Part shown: positions 1 to 7,774 of the stretch, piece after piece
How the letters are laid out: every line of letters begins with the position of its first letter
Position numbering within the stretch: the stretch's first letter is position 1
Assembly (NCBI RefSeq): GCF_007489275.1
Contig: NZ_VLNR01000002.1
Span: 1-64,000, forward strand
Reading direction: 5' to 3'
Length of the DNA stretch: 64,000 nt
Source: Aquimarina algiphila
GTDB taxonomy: Bacteria > Bacteroidota > Bacteroidia > Flavobacteriales > Flavobacteriaceae
The notes under the pieces: model-generated
The model's input: the letters and a program-made list of their open reading frames with translations, nothing else
What the model was told of the DNA's origin: nothing
Databases searched by the model: none
Program-made: the position numbers and the translations under genes

Positions 1-50
1 CCTTTTAAAACCTTGAGTATTTTATCGTAATTTGCTTGAAAGTTGTGCAT
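1..50 (-). CDS. Partial transposase N-terminus (IS982-like), continues past the left edge
   Basis: Sixteen codons are visible from an ATG at base 50: MHNFQANYDKILKVLK, open to the window edge. The A-N-[FY]-x-K-I-L-x-[VI] pattern resembles the first residues of flavobacterial IS982-family transposases, which would carry a DDE nuclease domain further on. The start lies about 75 bases inside the presumed element end at base 125, a usual distance for a transposase leader. Too little is visible to check catalytic residues or whether the gene is intact. Confidence 0.4.
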   Translation of the reverse strand, partial: MHNFQANYDKILKVLK

Positions 51-125
51 ATGAATTATAGTGTCGTAACTACAATTTACTGCCTTTTAGCAGTTTGCGC
101 AACTTTTTCTAAATGCACAACGGGT
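1..125 (-). mobile_element. End of an insertion sequence (IS982-like) cut by the window edge
   Basis: On the minus strand a segment starting ACCCGTTGTGCATTTAG at base 125 is followed by about 75 noncoding bases and then an ATG at base 50 opening a frame that leaves the window. An ACCC-type terminus close to a transposase start is the expected layout of an IS982-family element. The family is assigned from memory of similar flavobacterial elements; the other end, inverted repeat and target duplication are outside the window. The element sits downstream of the isochorismatase-like gene and breaks nothing visible here. Confidence 0.45.
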
Positions 126-212
126 TATATTACTCTTTTAATATCTCTCTCATATTATGATAACTACATATCATATATGTGAGTATAGTTAAATTAGTAA
201 ATCTTTTATGGT

Positions 213-791
213 TTAAACTTTAGAGATACCGTCTATTAGTTTTTGGGTAGATAATACAGTTGCAAATTCATCTTTTAAACTTGCGATAGCAGTATCATGA
301 ATAAGTTGTGCTCCATAGTGCTCACCATTTACTCCAACCTTATTAAAAGTGGCAACAGCATCTTCTATTAAATAAGTATTAAAACCAAAATTACCAGCCA
401 TTCTCGTAGTCGTAGAAACACAATGATCGGTAGTAAGACCAGCAACCACCAGAGTATCAATATTTTTGTTTTCTAATTGTTCTTTGAGGTTTGTACCAAT
501 AAAAGCACTATTTACCTCTTTTTCGATAATAGGCTCATTAGTTAACGGCACTATAAAATCCATGAAATCGTTACCAGGATTGTTTTTTGATAATGGAGAA
601 GAGGGAGTAGTAGAACAATGTTTAATATGAAATACAGGTAATTTCTTCTTACGCCAAAAAGCAAGCAGTTTTTTCATATTAATTTCGGCATCAGGGTTAT
701 TGCGCTCGCCACCCCAATATGCTATATCTTCAAAACCTTTTTGAATATCAATTAGCAATAATGCAGAAGTGTTGTCTTTTGAAATACTCAT
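213..791 (-). CDS. Isochorismatase-like cysteine hydrolase
   Basis: A 192-residue cytoplasmic alpha/beta hydrolase of the isochorismatase-like superfamily, the usual size for single-domain members. The N-terminal beta strand carries Asp15 (LLLIDIQKGF), Lys91 falls in the expected middle position and Cys124 in TTDHCVSTT is the nucleophile, so the Asp-Lys-Cys triad is intact. Members hydrolyse amides such as nicotinamide or other small carbonyl substrates; the substrate here cannot be told. The start codon shares its A with the stop of the preceding DUF2490 gene (TAATG), so the two are translationally coupled. Confidence 0.85.
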   Translation of the reverse strand: MSISKDNTSALLLIDIQKGFEDIAYWGGERNNPDAEINMKKLLAFWRKKKLPVFHIKHCSTTPSSPLSKNNPGNDFMDFIVPLTNEPIIEKEVNSAFIGTNLKEQLENKNIDTLVVAGLTTDHCVSTTTRMAGNFGFNTYLIEDAVATFNKVGVNGEHYGAQLIHDTAIASLKDEFATVLSTQKLIDGISKV

Positions 792-1480
792 TAGTTTTTT
801 TCTTTTTTTCTAAAGTCGGTATTATAGATCACACCTAACTGCAATCGATCAAAATTAACACCGGTAAAGTGGTTTTTAAGATACCCTAATTGGATACTAA
901 AATTAGATTTTACATTATATCCAACAGCTCCGTATAACCTGTTTTGACCAAAAATTGGCTCCTGTAGGTTAATGAACACTTCATCATATACATTGAGAAA
1001 CCATTGTTCATTAATAGGGTAGGTGAGCTGTAACCTATATCTTGCTCGGTGTTCGGTGAAATCATCATTTTGTGTACTTATAAATCTTTGCTCAAGACGA
1101 TATCGGTGTTCAAATTTAAATTTACCGACGCTGTTTTTTAAAATAAACTGTTCGAATATTCGATGTTCATTGGAGTTTTCTTCATCAGGAATATCTTCAA
1201 AAGTGCCATCGGTACTAATAAAACCATATCCAAGAGTAGCAATTGCTTTATCATTGATATGATAATTTAACCCGGTCCTTAAGAGTAATTGATTAAATGT
1301 GGAAGTCACTTCGTAAAAACGGAATTGCGCTTCAGAATGAATACTAAAGTTATTGCTAATACGATTGGTGCCAAAATACATATACCAGGCACCAAATTCA
1401 TCTTCGCCATTATCTTGAGCACTCGAGAAATTAATTAAAGAAAGCAATATTAAAAAAAGAAATAGTTTTTTTGTGTTCAT
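791..1480 (-). CDS. DUF2490 outer-membrane beta-barrel-like protein
   Basis: The chosen ATG at 1480 gives a clean signal peptide (MNTKKLFLFLILLSLINFSSA) followed by a DUF2490 domain; an ATG nine codons upstream would put a polar stretch before it. The mature part starts GAWYMYFGTNRISNNFSIHS, the typical DUF2490 opening, followed by alternating hydrophobic strands with aromatic ends and a C-terminal strand (LQLGVIYNTDF), as in a small outer-membrane barrel. Function of the family is unknown. It precedes and overlaps the hydrolase gene by one base, so the pair is one transcription unit. Confidence 0.8.
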   Translation of the reverse strand: MNTKKLFLFLILLSLINFSSAQDNGEDEFGAWYMYFGTNRISNNFSIHSEAQFRFYEVTSTFNQLLLRTGLNYHINDKAIATLGYGFISTDGTFEDIPDEENSNEHRIFEQFILKNSVGKFKFEHRYRLEQRFISTQNDDFTEHRARYRLQLTYPINEQWFLNVYDEVFINLQEPIFGQNRLYGAVGYNVKSNFSIQLGYLKNHFTGVNFDRLQLGVIYNTDFRKKEKN

Positions 1481-1610
1481 GTGTGATTTGTATTTTGAGT
1501 TTTTCAAAATTAGGAATTAATTCTGTAGACCATCTGATTTGATAATAAATAAAGGGTGTAAAGATAGAATAAACCAACACCAGTTTTGATATAAAATTAT
1601 GCTAAAGAAA

Positions 1611-2321
1611 TTACAGTTTTTTTTTGTTGATCATTTCAAAAAAGGATTTGCGATATGTATCACTTATAGGTAATGCTTTATTGACAATATAAGCATGTAA
1701 AGAATAGGTTTTGATAATATGATTAATAGATACAATATAGGATTTATGAATCTTAATAAATGTCGTAGAAGGAAGTGTACTTTCTATATGTTTTAGTGTG
1801 CTATATGTAATAATTTGTTTGTCTAATAAATGAATCGCTACATAATTTTTTAGCCCCTCGATATAGAGAATCTCATTTATATATACTTTTTCATAATTAT
1901 TTTTACCATCGGTCTTTACAAATAGGTATTCTTCGGTGGATTTATTTTGATGAATCGAAGATTCTTTCTGCTTAATTTTAAGTACTGCCTGATAAAAACG
2001 ATCAAACTCAAAAGGTTTTAATAAATAATCAACAGCATTAAGTTCATATCCTTCTATGGCAAATTGAGGATAAGCAGTAGTAAAAATAATCTGTACTTTA
2101 TCTTTAATAATTTTTGACAACTGAATTCCAGATAAATCCGGCATCTGAATATCAAGAAATACGAGGTCTATATTTTCATTTTCGATATGTTGTAGTGCTT
2201 CCAAAGCTTTTGTGGTACTACTGATGAGGTCAAGAAAAGGTACTTTTTCTACATAGTTTTTAAGCAAACGTATTGCTGGCGGTTCATCATCTACAATAAG
2301 GCAACGTAAAGATCTGCTCAT
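1611..2321 (-). CDS. LytTR-family response regulator
   Basis: A 236-residue response regulator: receiver domain at residues 5-120 with acidic pair Asp11-Asp12, phospho-acceptor Asp57 (LVFLDIQMPDLSG) and the conserved Lys in YLLKPFEF, followed by a LytTR DNA-binding domain from about residue 140 with the typical F-I-K-I-H-K-S-Y-I-V motif. It works with the sensor kinase just upstream: its ATG overlaps the kinase stop by four bases (ATGA). LytTR proteins bind direct repeats spaced two helical turns apart. No clear target site was found in the divergent region near 3.4 kb. Confidence 0.93.
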   Translation of the reverse strand: MSRSLRCLIVDDEPPAIRLLKNYVEKVPFLDLISSTTKALEALQHIENENIDLVFLDIQMPDLSGIQLSKIIKDKVQIIFTTAYPQFAIEGYELNAVDYLLKPFEFDRFYQAVLKIKQKESSIHQNKSTEEYLFVKTDGKNNYEKVYINEILYIEGLKNYVAIHLLDKQIITYSTLKHIESTLPSTTFIKIHKSYIVSINHIIKTYSLHAYIVNKALPISDTYRKSFFEMINKKKL

Positions 2322-3358
2322 AATGGAATTTTTAAATAGGCTTCAAAATAAGATTTTTCTTCTTTTTTATGCAATGTAAAATCATTTTTAAAAAGAGCAA
2401 TTAACCTTTTTTGGATACTAGAATATCCAATTCCCGATGCTGCATAATGCTCTGAATTAGCAACTCTATTTTTAGTGTTGATTTCTAAGCTTTCTGGTAG
2501 GATAGTGATTGTGATATTGGCTACTTCAGAGGTGTCATTTACAATTCCATGTTTAAAAACATTTTCAACAAAATGAATAAGCAGCATGGCAGGTACCTTT
2601 TGATTTGTAACAATCCCATGTACCTGGTAATTCACAGCTAGATTATCTTCGTAACGTTTTTGGAAAAAATATATATAATCTTCAATAAACTTAAGATCTT
2701 TTTCTAGTGATATACTATCCTGGTGAGCTTCATAAGTAACAAATCGTAAAAGATCAGAAAGCCTATGAATGTCTGCAGCAGTTTTTGGTTGACTTTCTAT
2801 GAGTTCAGAATAAAAACTATTTAGCGTATTGAATAAAAAGTGAGGTCCCAATTGGGATTTAAGTAATTGTAATTCTGCCTTTTTATTCTCAATTTTTAAT
2901 TGATGAAGTGTTTCTTTATGGTCTATGAATCTAAAGAAAAGATAGATAGCTGTACTAAAAAGTAGACTTTTAGAGGCATAATAAGAGTTGTCAAAAACAT
3001 AAAACCCAAAATGTCGAGTACGTTCTACATAATTATGCTGTCCTGTAATGGAGTATAATAGCACTTCTTCTAATACATATCGAATACCAGCAAATAAAAA
3101 TGCCAGTACAATAATTCCGATACTAAATTTAAGGATGTGCTTTCGCGAAAGCGTAAGAGGGCACAATACTTTATAGTTTAATACGTAAATACTAAAAAAA
3201 GTGATATACATAGTGATACCGAATAAATATATAGGGTAATCAAAATATTCTGCCCAACTACTTTTGTTCTTATATATGTAATCACCATATAAATCCATTA
3301 TGATGATTAATGCACCAAGTATGGTATGATATCTCCAACGGTATTTAAATGCTGTCAT
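2318..3358 (-). CDS. Sensor histidine kinase, LytS/YehU type
   Basis: A 346-residue membrane kinase. Four hydrophobic helices occupy roughly residues 12-27, 42-62, 78-100 and 128-143, followed by a coiled linker and the His_kinase motif QLGPHFLFNTLN with His173. The ATPase part shows the N box (FVENVFKHG) and a glycine-rich SGIGYSSIQKRL box. There is no separate periplasmic sensor domain, so the signal is probably sensed in the membrane. It forms an overlapping pair with the LytTR regulator. A 14-bp palindrome GCTTTCGCGAAAGC lies in the coding sequence at 3139-3152. Confidence 0.92.
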   Translation of the reverse strand: MTAFKYRWRYHTILGALIIIMDLYGDYIYKNKSSWAEYFDYPIYLFGITMYITFFSIYVLNYKVLCPLTLSRKHILKFSIGIIVLAFLFAGIRYVLEEVLLYSITGQHNYVERTRHFGFYVFDNSYYASKSLLFSTAIYLFFRFIDHKETLHQLKIENKKAELQLLKSQLGPHFLFNTLNSFYSELIESQPKTAADIHRLSDLLRFVTYEAHQDSISLEKDLKFIEDYIYFFQKRYEDNLAVNYQVHGIVTNQKVPAMLLIHFVENVFKHGIVNDTSEVANITITILPESLEINTKNRVANSEHYAASGIGYSSIQKRLIALFKNDFTLHKKEEKSYFEAYLKIPL

Positions 3359-3560
3359 GATTCAAAAATAACATTTAGAATATTTAATTTTTCCTTATGT
3401 GGTTACAATCCCTCTTTTTCTTATACGAAAAGGGGAAACTATACAACCAAATATCTGTTAGCGCAATTATCCCTTTTTTATCCTGCGATTTACCTGTTAC
3501 ATGTAAATTAAAAACCTTTTAGAACACTAACCCTTTATTTTGTTTCAAAATCAAAAAACA

Positions 3561-4850
3561 ATGAAACCAGTTATTATATTTATTACGTTATTTCTATTAT
3601 TTTCTTGTAAAGAAAAACAATCAGAGCATGTTGTGAGCCAAACCCAAAATGTAGACAAGATACCCGTTATCGATTCTGCATATGTAGCAACTAAAACAGC
3701 TTATTTTAAAATTAAGGATGGAGTTATTGTAGGAGATGGTCGAACAGTGCTGGATACTATTATATCTACATCACAATTTGTGATGTTTGGAGAACGTCAT
3801 GGTTCAAAAAATACTTCGCAATTGATTACCGCTTTGATTCCAATGTTACATACGGGAGGATTTAATCATACTGCTTTTGAAGTTGGACCATATTCGGCTA
3901 AAAAATTGGTCACACTTAGCACTCCACCATCAGAAACGGTGAATAACTTAAGGAAATTTACTTCGCAATATGCCGGCAAAGAGGATAATCAAGTTCCAAT
4001 TCCATTTTTTGATGGTCTCGAAGATGCATATTTCCTTCAATCCATCCGGGAGCATGATATGGGTATTTGGGGACTAGATCAGGAATATTATTCGTCAACC
4101 TTATATTTTATGGATGAATTACTCTCTTTTGTAAAGAATGATGCTGATTATACTATTATCAAATCAGAAAAAGAACAAGCGTCCAAAATAATTGCTTCAT
4201 GGTATGAGAAGGAGGAGAATTCGGATACTGATATTGATCTTTTTACAGAAATCCAAAAGGAACCTAAAGTGCAACAATATTTGAATCGTTTCAGGAAAAA
4301 TGAAGCTACCAAAAAAATCATCGAAGATCTAGAAATTAGCTGGGATATTTATTCTCGTTGGCGTAAAGATTCACATGCAGATCGGATAAGTTATATGCGT
4401 AATAACTTTTTGAAACATTATCAACAAGTAGTAAAAATGGAATCTAATCCTAAGGTATTCTTAAAGTTTGGAGGTTTACACGCTTCTAAAATTCTAACTA
4501 ATAATTGTTATGATTTGGGTAATTTGATTACAGAACTGGCACATCAGAATAATAGCAAAGCAACGATTATAAATTCCTGGAATTATCACTTTATTGATGA
4601 AACAGGAACAGAAGTGAATTATTTGAAAAAATATGCTTGGTATTATAAACGCTTACGAGATCTTATGGTGTTAGGTAAGAGAGATGAATGGACTATTATT
4701 GATTTGACAGCTATTCGTGATGATATCCAGAATGGTCGTGTAACTTTACCTAAAAACGGAGATTATCACCGTATCAAAAGTCTTATAGATGGATATGATT
4801 ATCAGTTAATTCTTCCATTAGATACAGCAGTGACGCCCAATAAAAACTAA
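3561..4850 (+). CDS. Lipoprotein with EreA/ChaN-like fold, function unknown
   Basis: The ATG at 3561 gives a lipoprotein signal (MKPVIIFITLFLLFSC) with Cys16 as lipidation site, 429 residues in all; an ATG seven codons upstream is possible but spoils it. The body has the pattern of the erythromycin-esterase/ChaN/TraB superfamily: an early G-E-R-x-H-G-S motif (FGERHGSKN), a middle FEVGP and a late glycine-His motif (FGGLHASK). I do not recognise a specific family or reaction. The gene is divergent from the LytS/LytR pair and likely co-transcribed with the DUF5694 gene 47 bases downstream, which has the same motif layout. Confidence 0.6.
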   Translation: MKPVIIFITLFLLFSCKEKQSEHVVSQTQNVDKIPVIDSAYVATKTAYFKIKDGVIVGDGRTVLDTIISTSQFVMFGERHGSKNTSQLITALIPMLHTGGFNHTAFEVGPYSAKKLVTLSTPPSETVNNLRKFTSQYAGKEDNQVPIPFFDGLEDAYFLQSIREHDMGIWGLDQEYYSSTLYFMDELLSFVKNDADYTIIKSEKEQASKIIASWYEKEENSDTDIDLFTEIQKEPKVQQYLNRFRKNEATKKIIEDLEISWDIYSRWRKDSHADRISYMRNNFLKHYQQVVKMESNPKVFLKFGGLHASKILTNNCYDLGNLITELAHQNNSKATIINSWNYHFIDETGTEVNYLKKYAWYYKRLRDLMVLGKRDEWTIIDLTAIRDDIQNGRVTLPKNGDYHRIKSLIDGYDYQLILPLDTAVTPNKN

Positions 4851-4897
4851 TCTAAAAAGTATTAATAAAGATTCATTTAAAAACAAAAAATACAATT

Positions 4898-5728
4898 ATG
4901 CGTATCATTATTTTGATAATACTACTCAATTTAAGTGTATTATCTATAGCTCAGGAACAAAAACCTGTTATTAGTGTCTTAGGAATGACCCATTTGCATA
5001 ACCCAGGTGCTGATGCAGTAAATATGGATATGGGTAATATTCATTCTGATAAGAGACAGGCAGAGTTAAAAGAAGTCATTAGCTTAATTTCTAGGTTTAA
5101 ACCTACTAAAATTGCCATAGAAATAGATAGAGCAGATACATTATGGAGTGAAACCTATTATAATGATTTTGTGAACAATACACTAGAGAAAACAATACAT
5201 GAAGATGATAGATCTTTTATGTCAAGTGAAACGGTACAAGTATGTTATCCTTTGGCCCAAATGATGAATCATAATAAATTATATGGCATTGATGCTTCTG
5301 CAAATTTTGATACAGATGCTGTAATAGCATATGCAGAGAAGCATAACCAAACGGAAGAATTGAAGGAGTTTGAAAACCTAATCCAAACAATGCAAAGTGA
5401 TGTTGAAGCCATAGCAAAAGGTTCTATTTTGGAAATTATTCAATTCGCAAATTCAGAGAACTTTGACAAGAATTATAATCAAAGATTTTATTTAAAACAC
5501 CTGATTGGTTTTGGTAAAGATGGTCATTATGTGGGTACTCAAGCTGTTTCTGAATGGTATCTTAGAAATTTAAAGATTTTCACCAATCTTCATAGAATTG
5601 TTGAGCCAGAAGATAGGGTTTTAGTAATTTATGGAGCCGGACATAAAGATATACTTGTTGATCTTATTAAAGATCGGATAGATTGGGAATATTATGATAT
5701 TAATCAAGTATTAAATGTTAGTAAATAG
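4898..5728 (+). CDS. DUF5694 domain protein, exported
   Basis: A 276-residue protein with a signal peptide (MRIIILIILLNLSVLSIAQ), then a DUF5694 domain, related to TraB/ChaN-like proteins. Visible motifs are GMTHLHNPG near the start, KIAIEIDRAD near residue 70 and IYGAGHKDIL near the C-terminus, so the early His, middle Glu and late His of the fold are all present. It follows the EreA/ChaN-like lipoprotein gene and is closed by a strong terminator. Substrate unknown; members may be metal-dependent hydrolases. Confidence 0.75.
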   Translation: MRIIILIILLNLSVLSIAQEQKPVISVLGMTHLHNPGADAVNMDMGNIHSDKRQAELKEVISLISRFKPTKIAIEIDRADTLWSETYYNDFVNNTLEKTIHEDDRSFMSSETVQVCYPLAQMMNHNKLYGIDASANFDTDAVIAYAEKHNQTEELKEFENLIQTMQSDVEAIAKGSILEIIQFANSENFDKNYNQRFYLKHLIGFGKDGHYVGTQAVSEWYLRNLKIFTNLHRIVEPEDRVLVIYGAGHKDILVDLIKDRIDWEYYDINQVLNVSK

Positions 5729-5738
5729 TTGCTTTTAT

Positions 5739-5778
5739 AAAAAATGCTCCCTAATTAGATAATGAGGGAGCATTTTTT
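5739..5778. terminator. Bidirectional intrinsic terminator between convergent genes
   Basis: A perfect 14-bp stem, AAAAAATGCTCCCT pairing with AGGGAGCATTTTTT, with a 12-base loop. A-tracts and T-tracts on both sides make it work in either direction. It sits 10 bases after the DUF5694 stop and 24 bases after the stop of the convergent S9 peptidase gene. Confidence 0.93.
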
Positions 5779-5802
5779 ATTACATTTTCTTAAGTTGTTT
5801 TT

Positions 5803-7755
5803 TTAAGATTCTGAATCTACTTTTTTAGTTTCAGTTTTTCCATCATTTATTATTTCAGAACCTTTCCCTTTTAAATATGTATCCAAGAATTTAAGTACTC
5901 TACCATAAGCCTCAATTTGATTTTCTTTTTTTACAAATCCATGACCTTCATCTTCAAACAATACATATTCAACAGGAACACCATTTTTCTTAACTCCTGC
6001 TACAATTTCATCAGATTCTACTTTTAAGACTCTTGGATCCTGAGCACCTTGCAATACAATTAATGGTTTTGTAACCTTTTCAGTATGAAAAAGAGGGGAG
6101 ATTTGTCTTAATCTAACAGAATCAGCAGTATTAGGATTACCCATTTCGGTATATAAAGCATCTTTAAATGATTCCCACCATGGCGGAATACTTTTTAACG
6201 TTCTTAACCAATTAGTTACACCAAAGATATTCACACCTGCTTTAAATTCTTCGGGAGTATAAGTAAGCGCCGCCATTGTCATATATCCTCCATAAGAACC
6301 GCCGATAATTCCTATTTTGTTAGCATCAATAATATCTTGTTTTGCTAACCAATCTTTCCCAGCAACACAATCTTTTAGATCTTTATCTCCATGATTTTGA
6401 TCATCCATTTTGAAAAACGTTTTACCATAACCACTACTCCCTCTATTATTAACAGCTAATATAGCATATCCATGATTTACCAGATATTGAATTGTAGAGT
6501 TAAATCCTTGTCTAGATTGTCCGCCTGGTCCACCATGAACCCATACTAATGCGGGAACTTTGTTATCTGCATTAGCTTGTTTAGGTTTGTAATAGATCGC
6601 AGGGACTTCTAATCCGTCGAAGGATTTAAAACGAACAACCTCAGAAGTTACAAGATGATCGGCATTGATATCTTTATTAAGAACGTCGGTTAATTTAAAA
6701 TACTCTTTAGATGTGAGGTCATAAGCATATGAATTGGTAGGAGTATTTGACCCACCCACACTAAGTATAGCCATAGTTTCATCTCTGGAAAATGAAGCTC
6801 TATTAATTTGTTGATTTTCTATTGAAGGAAAATCAACTGTTTTGCCGGTTGCAACTTCTTTTACATCCATTACCGTTTTAGCGTCTTCATTGGTAAGCAT
6901 GATTTGGTATTTTCCGTTTCGAGTAAAATAAAACGTGGAAATATCCCAATCTTTTTCTACTACTTTTTCTTTAGTACCATCTTCAAGATTATACTTCATT
7001 AAATAACTGAATTCGGCACTATCGTCTGTTGTATAGTATAGAGATTTACCATCTGGAGAAAAATCCTGAGGAGAGTTGCCACTTATGTTTTCGTTGATTT
7101 TAATTTGCTCTTTGGTATTTGTATTCATCAAAAACAAATCATTATCGTTAGTGTTGATCGGTTTGGTAAGAGCTATATATTTTCGATCTTCTGACATACC
7201 TCCAAACTGCATTCCATCCTCGTTTTTATATATCAATTTTGATGTAAAGGTGTTAATATTCATTTCATAGTGATCCATGAATTTTGGATTTCGTTCATTA
7301 CTACCATAGAAGAAACTTTTTCCATCTTTTGACCATCCCCTAAATAATGCCCTTACATTTTTTTCAGGAGTCAAACGTTTTATTCCAGAACTATCTTTTA
7401 CAAAGATTTTGAATATTTCATCTCCATTGCCATCCATTCTAAATAAAATTCTATCATCTTCGGGAAAGTAAGATATGCCAAAAATAGAAGCACTATCAGA
7501 TTTGGTAACCGGTATGAATTCGCCTCCTTTTGCAGAAACAGTATACATATTATAAATTCCTGATCGGTTACTGGTCATGAGCACTTTGGACTTGTCATTA
7601 GAAAATCCATTAGTAAAGGCATTCTCATTATTCATGAACTGCTCTATCGAATATTGGTCAATTTTAATAGGTTGTTGAGCTATTTCTTCTTTCTTTTCCT
7701 GTTTACAAGAATAGAGTAGAAGTGCTCCTATACTAAGTAAGATTAGTTTTTTCAT
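5803..7755 (-). CDS. S9 prolyl oligopeptidase-family peptidase, lipoprotein
   Basis: A 650-residue S9-family serine peptidase. The N-terminus is a lipoprotein signal (MKKLILLSIGALLLYSC, Cys17), followed by a beta-propeller of WD40-like PD40 repeats (for example ISYFPEDDRILFRMDG, QDFSPDGKSLYYTTD) to about residue 370, then the alpha/beta hydrolase domain. The catalytic triad is Ser487 in GGSYGGYM, Asp573 in GAQDPRV and His605 in EGHGF. Such enzymes cleave short peptides in the periplasm. It is the last gene of an operon with the sortilin/BNR and metallo-beta-lactamase-fold genes, 19 bases after the former. Confidence 0.93.
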   Translation of the reverse strand: MKKLILLSIGALLLYSCKQEKKEEIAQQPIKIDQYSIEQFMNNENAFTNGFSNDKSKVLMTSNRSGIYNMYTVSAKGGEFIPVTKSDSASIFGISYFPEDDRILFRMDGNGDEIFKIFVKDSSGIKRLTPEKNVRALFRGWSKDGKSFFYGSNERNPKFMDHYEMNINTFTSKLIYKNEDGMQFGGMSEDRKYIALTKPINTNDNDLFLMNTNTKEQIKINENISGNSPQDFSPDGKSLYYTTDDSAEFSYLMKYNLEDGTKEKVVEKDWDISTFYFTRNGKYQIMLTNEDAKTVMDVKEVATGKTVDFPSIENQQINRASFSRDETMAILSVGGSNTPTNSYAYDLTSKEYFKLTDVLNKDINADHLVTSEVVRFKSFDGLEVPAIYYKPKQANADNKVPALVWVHGGPGGQSRQGFNSTIQYLVNHGYAILAVNNRGSSGYGKTFFKMDDQNHGDKDLKDCVAGKDWLAKQDIIDANKIGIIGGSYGGYMTMAALTYTPEEFKAGVNIFGVTNWLRTLKSIPPWWESFKDALYTEMGNPNTADSVRLRQISPLFHTEKVTKPLIVLQGAQDPRVLKVESDEIVAGVKKNGVPVEYVLFEDEGHGFVKKENQIEAYGRVLKFLDTYLKGKGSEIINDGKTETKKVDSES

Positions 7756-7774
7756 CTATTATATAGTTTAGTTA

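Noticed and set aside
3402-3500. Repeated GTTA elements as a LytTR operator before the first LytS/LytR pair
   Set aside because: Spacings are about 55 and 39 bases and flanks do not match, unlike the clear repeats near 34.36 kb.
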